Part shown: piece by piece, positions 46,716-59,052 of the stretch
Position numbering within the stretch: the stretch's first letter is position 1
Layout: each line of letters starts with the position of its first letter
NCBI GenBank assembly: GCA_947396885.1
Contig: OX377205.1
Location: 78,836,969 to 78,900,968, forward strand
DNA length: 64,000 nucleotides
DNA from: Heligmosomoides polygyrus polygyrus
Taxonomy: Eukaryota; Nematoda; Chromadorea; Rhabditida; Heligmosomidae
Direction of reading: 5' to 3'
Translations under genes and position numbers: made by a program
The notes under the pieces: model-generated
Databases searched by the model: none
What the model was told of the DNA's origin: nothing
The model's input: the letters and a program-made list of their open reading frames with translations, nothing else

Positions 46716-47446
46716 GAAGGTGGGCATAATTTGAGGTAATCTCCTTATTTTTCTGTTTAATATTCTGTTTTTAGCAGCTGCTCCTCCTCAATTTCCACCT
46801 GACACCTCTGTTCAGTTCTTCACCTTTAGGACTGTTCTGCACTACCTCCCTCTCTAAACTTCGACGGCTTCACAAAACCGCTTTTCCATGTCACTGATGG
46901 ATTTCAGTCGTTTGAAGATACTACATATTTGATGAAATTTTGGTACCGAATAACGGCTTCAGTTTTCTTCAGATGGTAGATGTCGCTTTTCTTCAAACTT
47001 TCCCGTTGCTCCAGTTTACCAGCTCTACAATGAGTACACATAAGGTGAAGAATGCATAGCAGTTTCTATTCTTGGTTGTCCATAAGTGTGGTGCACGAGT
47101 ACCTCATTCAGCGCCATGTCGAGCCCGTTCGATGGGAGGCAACGGAATACTTGTAGCCAGTTACGAGTGTGGTAACCGGTTTCGTGGTGGCGGCGTGCTG
47201 ATACTTTCTACACGTATGCCGTGGTTGCTGAGATTCATCCAAACGAGTCGGATCGTTTATCACTGGAAGGCATGGCTAGAGTGGGGCGACGACCGACACC
47301 ATGGTGACAGAGAGCTTCAAAGGGTAGAAAGATGGTAGCATCGTCTTTTCTTTGGCAGGACAATTTTCGAATTTATTTATTTATTTACTCATAGCGTTGG
47401 CATGATACTCACGCATAAAACAAATGAGAAAAAGGTACAGGTTCTA
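46716..47446. other. No gene recognised
   Basis: Frame 47072-47338 (plus) has no recognised domain. A TTTA run lies at 47372-47388. Confidence 0.4.
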
Positions 47447-48354
47447 TTAGGGTGTCCAGAAAGTATCTACAGAAAATTCCGCAATACTCCAGTTTTTTCT
47501 AGAATGTTTCGAAGATTTCAACATAGGTGCTGTGTAAGGACACTATCCTGTTGTGTCTTCATAACATATACAGCTCCGTCTTCCTTGCCTATCTCAATGT
47601 ATGATGGCCGAACTGTCTACCCATGTCTGCTGTCTACTCGTCTGGACATATGCACTCAGCTGCTCTCCCGAAGTCACACCTTCAACTGGCTGGACACCAT
47701 CGTCAGAGTAGAAGAAAAATGGGTCCTCTACGTCAACCACGCTCGTAAACGTGCATGGTGCCAACGCGATGGAGTACCGAAATCTTTCGTAAAAGGAGAA
47801 ATTCATGCGAGGAAAGCCATGCTAGACGTTTGGTGGAGAGTTTACAGGATTTATCATTTCGAGCTGCTGCCTCACAACGCGCCTTTTACTGCCGAGGTCT
47901 ACGCTATCCAGCTGCAGAGACTGGCCGACAAGATGCGAAAGGAGCAGCCCAGGCTCGACAAAATTCGCTTGCTGCACGATAACGTGCGCTCACACATCAC
48001 ATCAAGAAGACGACTTCTCAGAGAATTCTGGAACTCGGATGGGAAGTTCTGCCGCATCCACCGTACAGCCAAGATCTGACCCCAAGTGACTACCACCTTT
48101 TTTCGATCACTTCAGCACCATCTTGAAGGGAAGCGTTATGAAGATCGCGACCACCTCGAAGATGACCTCCGAGATTTTTTCGTCTCCAAGTCGCCGGATT
48201 TCTACTCCAGAGGAATTCGAATTCCTGTGGAACGTTGGCGGAGAGTAGTTGATGTTGATGGAAATTATTTGGTTGATTAATAAAATGTTGATAAACATTG
48301 TGCTATTTTGAAAAAAACTGTCGTATTTCTGCAGATAGTCTCTGGACACCCTAA
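47447..48354 (+). mobile_element. Internally deleted mariner
   Basis: Terminal repeats TTAGGGTGTCCAGA (47447) and its complement ending at 48354. The left flank is TA and the right flank is AA, so the duplication is damaged. The transposase remnant shows VEEKWVLYVNHARKR, AMLDVWW, HFELLPHN, LLHDNVRSH, then after a shift YSQDLTPSDYHLF and VERWRRVVDVDGNYL. The N-terminal DNA-binding region is deleted and the first catalytic Asp reads Glu. Length is 908 bp. Confidence 0.85.
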
Positions 48355-48699
48355 AACTAAGGAACGTTACAAATCAGCAATAAACCGTGGATAAGAAGCA
48401 TTCGTAACTTTGAAAGCAACTATGAACAGAATTTAGTCAACGGCAATTTCTTGAACGAATGCACGGATAAGGACAGGAGATTTTCGTTTCTCGCAAGCAG
48501 GTAGTTGAGCTCACGCAGCCTTCTGCATGTCAAAAGTGCGATTGTGGTTCTAGCAATGGGAACGTGCAGCCGTTTTTATTTAAACCAAAACGCGCGTTTG
48601 GAACGCGTTCCGGCGTATAGGCGGTGGTCTACTGGTGTAGCTGCAGATAATACAAGGAGGCAATAGCACTTACCTTCTGTCAAGCAATCGATCAAGCGG

Positions 48700-48803
48700 A
48701 GCCGGTGGTATAATGGCGCACAGCGTTCAACGCCCTGTCAGCAGGAAGTGCGGGCTTGAGTCCCTCCTGGCGCTAGAGTTTTGATCGCAACAAAACATCG
48801 TAA
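48700..48803 (+). mobile_element. tRNA-derived SINE, family 2
   Basis: GAGCCGGTGGTATAATGGCG, GTGCGGGCTTGAGTCCC, CTGGCGCTAGAGTTTTGATC, then CAAAACATCG. Same family as 973-1072. Confidence 0.6.
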
Positions 48804-50227
<1,424 letters not shown>

Positions 50228-50447
50228 CGAGTCTTTGTTTTGGGATGCCTATGCATTCCACTTTCAGGGATGTCGTCAAGGCAATTTGAGTGCGTTTCTG
50301 GCCTATACGATGACTTGCTGTGGTCAGCCGATGAACAAGTCGGTGGTCTTTCCTTCCTATACAACCTAGGTAGCACTTCACCAGTCTCAGGCGTGTTGTC
50401 TCGGAGGGACCCGGACCGGAAACCTCGCTTCGGGGACCACATGACAA
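50228..50447 (-). mobile_element. tRNA-derived SINE, family 1, partial
   Basis: On the minus strand it contains CTTGTTCATCGGCTGACCAC and GACGACATCCCTGAAAG, which align with the 19204 copy. The tRNA-like head is degraded. Confidence 0.6.
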
Positions 50448-50834
50448 CATAATTCCGAACGTGCTGTCTCTTGTCTACTTTTTAACTATAAGGAGTGTGA
50501 GAAGAGGTGTGGAGGAATATTTGCCTCTCATGAAACCACATTCTTTGTTACCATTAAAAATGTACTAGACCAATTTTGAAGCGCTTAAGATTGAGCTGTG
50601 CAGTTGTTTAGTGTGTCGTGATGTCTACTGATAGTGTAAATGTCGTTTTCACAAAGTCTTGCACTTTTGGATGGCACTATCACACCATCAATTTAATTCT
50701 CGCTCCCACGATGGAACTGAAGAAGTTCTTGTCAACGGGTGTGCTGGTGATTGATGCTTAGTAATTTTTCTACTGAAATGTCGCAAATTAGAAACCGTTT
50801 TCCGCCAAGAAAAATCCTTCCTAATTCAAGACTG

Positions 50835-50995
50835 ATCAGGGACCAGATTCCTCAATCGCCTACCGGTCGGTAACGGTATGTCGGTTATCTGTACCTCTGT
50901 ATCTCTCTGTATCACTTATGTACTACGTACGCCGATATGGTGAATCCGCCGGTAGATGATACCGGCGGTATCGTTAATGAATCTGGCCCCAGGTT
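50835..50995. mobile_element. MITE with inverted ends (GGCCAGATTCATTAACG type)
   Basis: The left end GGACCAGATTCCTCAATCGC and the complement of the right end GGGGCCAGATTCATTAACGA are inverted matches. The centre has GCCGGTAGATGATACCGGC. A related copy is at 2484-2630. Confidence 0.55.
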
Positions 50996-51224
50996 ATGCT
51001 GCTCATGGAAGGATTTAAAAGCACTCCTTTAGCTCACTTTCTTTGCCAGTTATCTTATCTAATCGTAACCATTGAGTAAAGTAAAGATTCAGTGAAATAA
51101 AGTCGCCAAGATGCTTGCGATTGTCTGATATTCGACTACACAATAACTAAACATTATAAAGCACAATATCATTCTAAACATTCAACCCCTTTGCACGATG
51201 CGATGCAGAATTCCTGGTTGGACT

Positions 51225-51306
51225 GGACGGAAAAAAGGAACCTGGAACCTAGAATCGGGTGTGCATTTCGGCTGGCGCCTCATCCGACTGCGCTACCACG
51301 CTCCCA
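51225..51306 (-). mobile_element. SINE family 1 head fragment
   Basis: The minus strand reads GAGCGTGGTAGCGCAGTCGG then ATGAGGCGCC, the tRNA-like 5' part of SINE family 1. It could also be a decayed tRNA gene. Confidence 0.45.
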
Positions 51307-51351
51307 AACATCATGATATATTAGAGATGTGATTTGCGAAATCTAAACTAG

Positions 51352-51572
51352 GGCCAGGTTCATCAACCGCTTACAGCCCTCTAACGGTAAAATTACCACC
51401 GCTAATGAATGTCATCAAAGGATTTTTTCGGTATTTTCACCGTTAGAGGGCGGAAAGCGGTTATGGATCTGGCATGACCTTGATATGACATTTATCAGCA
51501 TTCATTTATCCATTCGTTTGGCGGTATTTTTACCGATATAGGGCGGCAAGCGGTTGACGAATCCGGCCAGTG
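51352..51572. mobile_element. MITE with ~50-bp inverted ends
   Basis: The left end GGCCAGGTTCATCAACCGCT and its right mirror (complement GGCCGGATTCGTCAACCGCT) continue through CCCTCTAACGGTAAAA and CCCTATATCGGTAAAA. About 220 bp. Related at the ends to the MITEs at 50835 and 2484. Confidence 0.6.
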
Positions 51573-51922
51573 GAGTAAGAAGTCGGTTTTGCGTTACTCA
51601 ATTCATTTTTGGTTGGGTATCGTGGAGGTCATTTGAATGGATATCTACACAGATTACAAAAATTCTGGCGGTGGTTCTCCGATATGCGATTCACTGGTTT
51701 CTCTTTCAGAAATAGGTCTTGTACCATTTATTCGAGCTTGAAAGTGTTGCCTTGCTGTGGTTTGTTCTCTTCCTGCTGAAGAAGTTCTACGACAACACTA
51801 AGCATGCCGACAGCGTGCCGATATGCAGTTTTGTTTCTCATAGTTGTATATTTTCAGGCTTATTTATTATTTAATAAAATGTGTTATATCTCGTATCATA
51901 GCATAATTCACTGTGTGGTGGA

Positions 51923-52019
51923 TCATTTCGCCTTCGGCGGCTTCTGATTGCAAGGTCTGGTCTCGGTCATGTAAGTGCCGACGACGTGTTCGACATCCTT
52001 CGCCTTATCGTATTCATAT
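51923..52019 (-). CDS. Candidate terminal exon of the 62.6-63.5 kb gene
   Basis: A minus-strand exon follows a good acceptor (CATTTTCAG) and codes 31 residues including HVVGTYMTETRPC before a stop. AATAAA lies at 51868-51863. It begins with one base completing a codon, exactly what the phase-2 end at 62639 requires, and gives a plausible joined reading across the junction. This implies a 10.6-kb intron filled with transposons. It could instead belong to a different or dead gene. Confidence 0.4.
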
Positions 52020-54019
52020 CTGAAAATGAAACCCGAAGCGAAGACCTTGTTGGGAAGATGTTTCGATGACATGGTTGGCATCATCGGAACGCGCCGTGAG
52101 CTCGTATTCCTCATCGTTTCTAGACTAGACTTAAAGCAAAGCAACTCAAAGCACTCTATTCAAGCCGACACAACTGACAGCATTTTGTGTGAATAAACGT
52201 CAAGTGTTACCGCTGAGAAGATCTGGCGTAGATACGGTACTGTGGGGAGAATCGCTGTGGTGACTAATACAGCTTGCCTTTTTATTAGTATAGTACTATA
52301 CACTAGCCACCTAACACAGTTGCTTTCTCTAATTGCTTTTTTAACTTTAATACTCCAATTTTCTATTAATCCCCTACTAATAGTCGGATTGCTAGGTCTA
52401 CCTTAAAGCCCAGCGGACCAACTTTAGCGCGAAGGAATACGTGTGTACAAGTCACAGGAGTCTGGAAGTCGCAGGTCTTATTTTAGCAGATTGCAAGCAG
52501 ATATAGACTCACATCATGCACGCGTGGAAAGCGTTCGTGAGTCGTAGTGACGAAGGCGGTTTCTGCACGTATTTTCTGTCTTCGTCCAACTCGGGGATTT
52601 TTCCTTTCAAGTTGCCCTCTTTGTAGGACACTCCCATGCTTCGTATGATCACACGCCAAATGCGATCAGTCTCAAATGAAGTAATTTCTTTTATACTATT
52701 TTCACTTTAATTTTTTTTATTTTTTAATAAACAACCCGACACCTTTAGAAATAAAATAGACATTTTACAGATTGAGCAGATATTGTAACCTATCTCTATT
52801 CACTTTTTCAATTTTTTAAGCATTCTAAACAATTTTTTCTCGAAAATTCAGCTCCGCAGAGTGTCTAAACAGTAAACAACTACGCACTTTCAATGAACCC
52901 AAGTTCTATATACAGTAACAATATCTTTAGATTCTTCTTAACGTGCTGGAGATCAGCGGAAAGAAAGATTGGAAAAATTGCGACACGCATTCGTTCTAAA
53001 CACTGTGTTGTATACTGGGTTTCGCAGCTGCTGTTTACACACGTTTAAATCTAGAAATAGCCCTCACTACATATGTACCTAGGCATATTAGCTGCTAATG
53101 AAATAGGAATTCATTCAAGACTCGGTTTTCTGAAGATGTGTTGTGTAAGACTTTTTCACACAAATTTGACAAAGACTATTTTCCTTTGTTATAAGTGCCT
53201 ACTTTGACATTCGATATGCTTGTCTTTGAGTGAAAAGTCTCCAGTTTAATAAGGAAAGCGGTAAAGTGAAAGTGGCATATATTTTCCTCAATATTTCCTT
53301 TTATGGAAAGAAAATAAAAGACGAAGAGGGTAGCTAATTGAAGGAGTATTTCGTTGTAGTGTTTCGCTTTACCGCTTATTGTCTGTTGCTTAGGTTTGGT
53401 ACAAGTATGAGTCGCATGTCATGCACGTAACAAAGCGTGCTTGATTCATCGAATCGCAATATATTTGGAAGAAGTGCATAAAATTATTCGTCATTCACTG
53501 GATATATTTTCGACCGGAACGGCGGTGTGCTTCCTGTTATAGGACATTACAAGTCGCTTTAGAATGACGTGAAATGAAGTGCTTTTTGAGAATTAGTGCT
53601 GAAGTGAGCAACGAAAACAGCACAGACCTCTAGGCTCTTTGATTCATAGTGGCACCGCGTCATCAGGTCTTCGTCGACGAATAGTGAGGCTAGCACCGAG
53701 CTGAAGTTGTGAACTGTTCGAAGCTGAATGTCGTAGACTACTAAACTTGTGTGCAGTCAATTTTGAATATAATGGGCCTGCTCATTTCGCTCTCAATTCT
53801 ATACCCCTGAAAAACTCGCGCACTGTCCTTCTTCACAAAGAGGCGACCAGGACAATCTTCGGAGCTAGCGTCCTACACACTTTCTGAGCAAGCTCTTCAG
53901 ATTGTCCAGAAAGATTATTTTGGACGCATATCAAGGCACTGGAAGATGCCTTACCTGTGGAGCAGACTGAACTCCCTAAGGGATTCGGCTGTGGGGCCAT
54001 CTGACGGTTATACGAATCT
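52020..54019. other. Intergenic or intronic sequence, nothing recognised
   Basis: If the terminal exon at 51923-52019 belongs to the gene at 62.6-63.5 kb, this is the 3' part of its large intron. AT-rich, no coding signal. Confidence 0.35.
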
Positions 54020-54626
54020 TTATTGGCTAACGTTTCGGCGGCATCGCCTTCTTGAGAGCCCGTAAGGAGGTATCAAGTGAAAATATGGATACTGCGTCAG
54101 ATGTCGCCTCAGCTTTAAAAATTCAAGGCCAACTTTCGATGACGTGGTCAATAGAAAGATCGAGACCCTCACCTTACAGAAGCCAGACGGGCCAATCGGT
54201 CGGTAGCAGGACCGTTGTCGAGACACAGGCGCCGCAATCAGAATGCTAACCTGATGTAGGGCTTGAGCTCTCGTGTTATATAGAGACATTCCGATTTAGC
54301 TTGGGGTCTTTGGCATGAATCCAAAACGCCTCCAGAGTCTTGCGGGCGGCACTTTGGACTTCACTGCCAGCAGCTTGACCCTGACCTCAAATTCCTCCCA
54401 CGTATGCCTGTGGACTCCATGGTGACCCATTGCAGTGGACGTTCTGGACTTGGCTTTGCCGTCAAGGTGTTTCTTGACCCTAACATGTAGGGTCTCACCG
54501 ATATATTCCTCGCCACAGCTCTGGTAGGTAGTGAGGTATACCACACCTGATAAGGTGCAGTCCTTTGCTGCCATGTGGGCAGACGGCGCAACCAGGGTGA
54601 GAGGCGATCGTAAGGACGATTTCGAA
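54020..54626 (-). mobile_element. Penelope-like element fragment: GIY-YIG domain and 3' end
   Basis: The minus-strand reading (54626 to 54296) contains SGVVYLTTYQSCGEEYIGET, a GIY-YIG endonuclease motif, and RVKKHLDGKAKSR. This is the C-terminal domain of Penelope-like retroelements. The 3' region continues to about 54020 and aligns with 59880-60150. Near its end is a hammerhead-like motif (54060-54027) with CTCAAGA in place of CTGANGA. The reverse transcriptase is missing; the element is cut at 54626 by the 42-bp palindromic repeat. Confidence 0.7.
54027..54060 (-). ncRNA. Decayed hammerhead-like motif in the minus-strand Penelope copy
   Basis: On the minus strand: GGCT, CTCAAGA, a stem II with GGC/GCC, GAAACGTTAGCC and AATAAAGATTCG. 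It differs from the 60111 copy by C in place of the invariant G of CTGANGA, which should inactivate it. Confidence 0.5.
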
Positions 54627-54630
54627 CTAT

Positions 54631-54880
54631 ACTTCGGACCGAATCGAATAAATTCGAATGAATATTCGAATAAATTCGAATATTCGAATATTCATTATTC
54701 GAATATTCGGTGAGGCCCAAAATTCGAAAATGTTCATTATTCGAATATTCGATGAGGCCAAAAATTCGAATATATTCGTTATTCGAATATTCGACAAGGT
54801 CCAAAATTCGAATATATTCGTTATTCAACTATTCGACGTGCCCCAAAATTCGAATATATTCGAATATATTCGACGCTACT
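54631..54880. repeat. 42-bp palindromic tandem repeat, block 1
   Basis: AT-rich units built on TTCGAATATTCG, each followed by a short spacer such as GTGAGGCCCAAAA. Unit starts at 54694, 54736 and 54778 show a 42-bp period. The block starts ACTTCGGACCGAATCGAAT. It interrupts the Penelope fragment at 54626. Confidence 0.85.
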
Positions 54881-55042
54881 GAGATAGACTACTGGGAGTC
54901 AGTTTTTGCGCCTTCTGGATATAACTCGCCTAAAGTCAAGTATATGAAAAACCAAGGGTAATTTGAGCTCAGCAGCTCGAGCTCTATCGTTTGGTATACA
55001 TATTTCATATGGAGCCATGAAATTGTTCGAAATTGGAAACAT

Positions 55043-55369
55043 GTTTAATTACCCAAGCGAAGGCCGACCAATGGACTTGAGAGACATGAACGATGCGGCC
55101 AAGGACGACCTCTGTCTAAAGTACTTCATCGTCGGTTTGTTTGGTCTACCGTTGGTGTGGCTTAGGAACACATTCTGGTTCTTTGGTTGAGGCTTTCTTC
55201 GACCGCAATCACCGGCCACCAATACCAATCGGAACACGCTGAATACCAAGGAGCGATCTTCTGGTTAATAGTAATATGTGTCTGGGAGACCATCTTCCAG
55301 TCGTACCGTTCGAAAAGTGTCGGATGGGCAGACTATTTGACATTCATCTTCTCAGTCGGAAGGATATAG
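55043..55369 (+). pseudogene. PEN-2 (gamma-secretase subunit) retrocopy carrying SL1 remnant
   Basis: The 15 bases GTTTAATTACCCAAG (55043-55057) match the SL1 spliced leader and lie 13 bases upstream of ATG at 55071. The reading MDLRDMNDAAKDDLCLKYF followed by LPLVWLRNTFWFFG is typical of PEN-2, the small membrane subunit of the presenilin complex. A frameshift at about 55188 precedes EAFF. A second shift and a loss of about ten residues precede AIFWLIVICVWETIFQSYR and WADYLTF, ending at 55369. There are no introns. This is a processed copy of a trans-spliced mRNA; the functional gene must be elsewhere. Confidence 0.85.
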
Positions 55370-55569
55370 ACTGGCTGCGATCTCACCCCAAATTGCCACA
55401 GCATCATTCATCCTTCTCAAAGTCCTTTTCTGTGATTCACTTGTAGGAGACCTTATTTCTCAGCTTAACGACGAGGTGTTTCCTCACTCAATTGTTGTTT
55501 TATCTTGCCCGGGTTTGTAACATAAAACATCATATACATATTAATATAATGCCTTTAAATAACATGTCG

Positions 55570-58513
55570 TGTTTGAGATTACGTTTTGGTGGCGATGTCC
55601 GTTCCTCCTCGTGGTGCCACTGGAAACTGCTCGCTTCTGCGAGCTAAGCCAATCACGGACATTCGAATGCAGGCGACAGGCCCTCGTGACAGGCCGGCCT
55701 ACGAACAACCCAATGTCACATCACATGGTGTATGTCATTTCATGTTTTTCGAGATAATGCTACGGCGTTCGCGGGAGCCGACGCGCATTCGCGAAGCCCG
55801 GCGAGTGTGAGAAGTATGCGAGGGTCCCTGGTGCGAGGACGGCATCGGGGGCAACTGAGCTAGTCCGAAAGTCCCGTAACGTAAGCAGGACCCGCGTAGC
55901 AACGCTGAATGTGGGTACGTTGACGGGCCGCTCGTGCGAGTTGGTGGAAGCACTTGAGCGTAGAAGAGTTGATTTTTGTGCGGTGCAGGAGATGAGGTGG
56001 TCCTGCCGCAAGTCAAGGGACATAGGACGTGTCTTCAAGGCCGTTCTATGTGGAAGTCCCAGGACCACCAGTGGTGTTGGTATAATCGTCTCTGAGCGTT
56101 TCCGAGACTCGATTGTAAGCGTCGAGCGCTTTGACGATCGATTGATGAAGATCGTTGTCGCCGCTAAGGAACGACTCTTCCACTTCTTCTCTGCGTATGC
56201 TCCGCAGACTGGCTGTTCCGATCAAGCCCAAGGATGAGTTTTGAAGCCTGCTTGATGAGAAGACGGGTGAGCGCTTTCGTGATTACGCGGAATCGCACAA
56301 CCTCACCATAATGAACACCGTGTTTCGCAAACGCAACTCCCACCTTATCTCGTTCTATAGTGGGAACACCAAGACGCAGATAGACTTCGTCCTTGTGAGA
56401 GATCGTGACCGAAATCTCGTCACAGACGCGAAGTATGAACGGTCGCGGTGCTGCAAGAATCGAGTGGTGGCGAATGAAAGAGAAAGAAGCAGCTGTGATT
56501 TCTCGCGTACGGTTACCGACAGTCACGACTGTCGACGAAACTTGGAAGAAAGCGACGGACGCGATACTTCAAGCTGCGAGGTCAGAACTTGGCACTACGA
56601 AGCCTGGACGACGAAGGTCGACATGCAGGCATGGATGTAGACGAACGATGTGATATAAAAGGTTCGAGAGAAGAAGGCGCTTTATCATGTGTTTCTCGGC
56701 GACAAGACCACCAATAATTGGCAAAAGTACCACGAAGCGAAAAAAGCTGCCAAGAAGGCTGTGGCCATAGCAAAAGCCACTCGTTACAATGATGTCTACG
56801 AAAAGCTTGAGTCGCGCGATGGCGAGCGGTATTTGTTCCGACTTGCGAAAAACCGTCATCGCCAATCCGAGGATATAGAGAAGTTCTTTGGCATCAATGA
56901 TGAGAACGGCCATCTTCTGACAGAGCGCAAAAAGGCCTTGAAGCGATGGAGCGATTATTTCGAGGGAATTTCGACTGAAGAGTTTCCTCATCCGGCCGTC
57001 CCTTCTGTGGCTCCTATCCACGGTCCCGTCCACAAAATCGCTGTGGAGGAAACTGACGCGGCTCTGAAGATGATGAGACCGGGCAAGGCGACTGGTCCAG
57101 ATGACTTGCCAGCTGACTTATGGAAGTCGAAGTTCTGGTACTCTGCTGAGTGGTTGGCCAAGTTTTTCCACCAGGTTGTAGCGGAGAAGAAGGTGCCTGA
57201 TGTTTGGCAGGAAAGTACGACGATCCCGATTTGAAAAGAAGAAGGGCAGCCCTGCGGACTGCTCAAATTACCGTCCGATTCGGTGGCTCTCGCACAGCGT
57301 GAAGATCTTCGAGCGAATCCTCGATAACCGAATTCGCGAAATCGTCAAGCTTTCCAGCAATCAGTGCTGCTTCGTGGCTGGTTGTGGCACTATCGACGCC
57401 ATACATGCCGCCCGTCTTCTGGTAGAGAAGCATCGCGAGAAACAGAGGCCGGTGCATCTTGCCTTTCTGTACTTGGAGAAGGCCTTCGATCCCGTACCGC
57501 GTGAGGTTATGTGGTACGCCCTACGACAGCACGGTGTTTCCGGAGAACTTGTAGAGTGGGTGCGATTGCTATACTCTTGTCCAAAGAGTCGTGTGCAAGC
57601 GGCAACAAGAACCTCGACGGAGTTTCTCATCTCTGTTGGGGTGCACCAAGGTTCAGCCCTTTCTCCGCTCCTCTTTGTTGTAGTCATGGATGCCATTACG
57701 CGAGATCTTTACAAGCCCGTCCCTTGGACGTTGCTATATGCTGATGACGTGATGCTCGAAACAAAGTTGAGCTCGAGCGAGAGGTGCAAGCTTGGTGCGA
57801 CCGCCTGGCCATGTTCTGACTCAAATTGAACGTCAAGAAGACCGAGTATTTCACGACTGACGTTAATGAGTTCGGCTCCCTAAGATTAACGGTACTGAGC
57901 TTCCACGCACTTCGGTGTTTAAATAGTTGGGATCAGCAATAGCCTCTGATGGTAGTCTGATGGTTGAAGTGAACTTACGCGTGAGTGCAGCATGGTCGAA
58001 GTGGCGCTCGTTGACTGGAGTACTCTGCGACAAGAAGATGCCAGAGCGCTTAAAGTCGAAGATCTACAAAACCGTCGACCGGCCGGTAGCGATGTACGGA
58101 GCGGAGTGTTGGCCTGCGACAAAGGAAACGGAAAGTCGCCTCAGCGTAATGGAAACGAAGACGCTGCGCTGGATGGCTGGAGTCACGCGCCTGGACCTCA
58201 TCCGAAACGAGACTATTCGGAAGAAGTTCGGTGTCGCGCCGATAGCGGACAAGATGCGCGAAGCTCGCTTACGATGGTACGGCCACGTTCTACGTGGAAA
58301 GGAAGACAGCGCCCGTAAGATAGGTCTTAACTTCGTAATGTCTGGAAAACGGCCTAGAGGGCGCCCGAAGCAGCGCTGGGCTGATACGTTACACAAGGAC
58401 TTTAAAGTAGCTGCTGTCCACCCTGATCTAGCACGGGATCGGGAAAGATGGCGACATGGCACCAGAAAAGCGGACCCCGTCATGAAGCGGGACAAACGCT
58501 GAAGAAGAAGAAG
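55570..58513 (+). mobile_element. RTE-type LINE, nearly full length but frameshifted
   Basis: From 5' to 3': the endonuclease start TLNVGTLTGR and CAVQEMRW (55900-56000), SAYAPQTG (56195-56220), a linker matching the 5925-7747 copy, reverse transcriptase with FLYLEKAFDPVPR, GVHQGSALSPLLF and YADDVML (57460-57770), and a C-terminal domain (57927-58502) with AVMYGAECW-like and GRPKQRWAD motifs. It ends in a GAAGAAGAAGAAG tail at about 58513, the short-repeat 3' end typical of RTE. Stops and shifts near 56237, 56440, 56640, 57230 and 57770-57830 make it non-coding. The FLD catalytic motif reads FLY here. Confidence 0.88.
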
Positions 58514-58763
58514 TTTGAGATTACGTCTATTTCTGTATTTGCTTTACGAGGGTCATTAGAAGCCGTAGAATGTTTACAATTTCAACCAAATATTCGCTAT
58601 TGATAAATTTTGTGGCACTATGTCAGTTGTGCGTTAGGTCGGAATTCATTAAGACTAGAAGAGTTTGGATTTGAAAATTCAAGACACGATCTTACAGAAG
58701 AATTTGGAAAAAGCATTTAGCCTAGGGCTCAATTTGACATCCATTTCAAATACATCTGTCGTG

Positions 58764-59040
58764 TACTTCGGACCGAATCGAATAATTTCGAACGAATATT
58801 CGAATAAATTCGAATATTCGAATAAATTCGAATATTCGAATATTCATTATTCGAATATTCGGTGAGGCCCAAAATTCGAAAATGTTCATTATTCGAATAT
58901 TCGATGAGGCCCAAAATTCGAATATATTCATTATTCGAATATTCGACAAGGTCCAAAATTCGAATATATTCATTATTCGAATATTCGGTTTTTCGTGAAA
59001 CCGAATATATTCGATTATTCGTTTATTCGAAAAAATTTTG
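58764..59040. repeat. 42-bp palindromic tandem repeat, block 2
   Basis: Same unit, orientation and start (TACTTCGGACCGAATCGAAT) as block 1, 4.1 kb away. It is also adjacent to Penelope sequence, which begins at 59053. Confidence 0.85.
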
Positions 59041-59052
59041 GAAGGACACAAG

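Noticed and set aside
52020..52120. Extra exon reading DEEYELTARSDDANHVIE just upstream of the 51923-52019 exon
   Set aside because: It looks protein-like, but joining it would need an intron of under 35 bases and the wrong phase.
54658..54961. 14-residue repeat proteins in several frames
   Set aside because: The 42-bp palindromic satellite is open in many frames on both strands; this is compositional.
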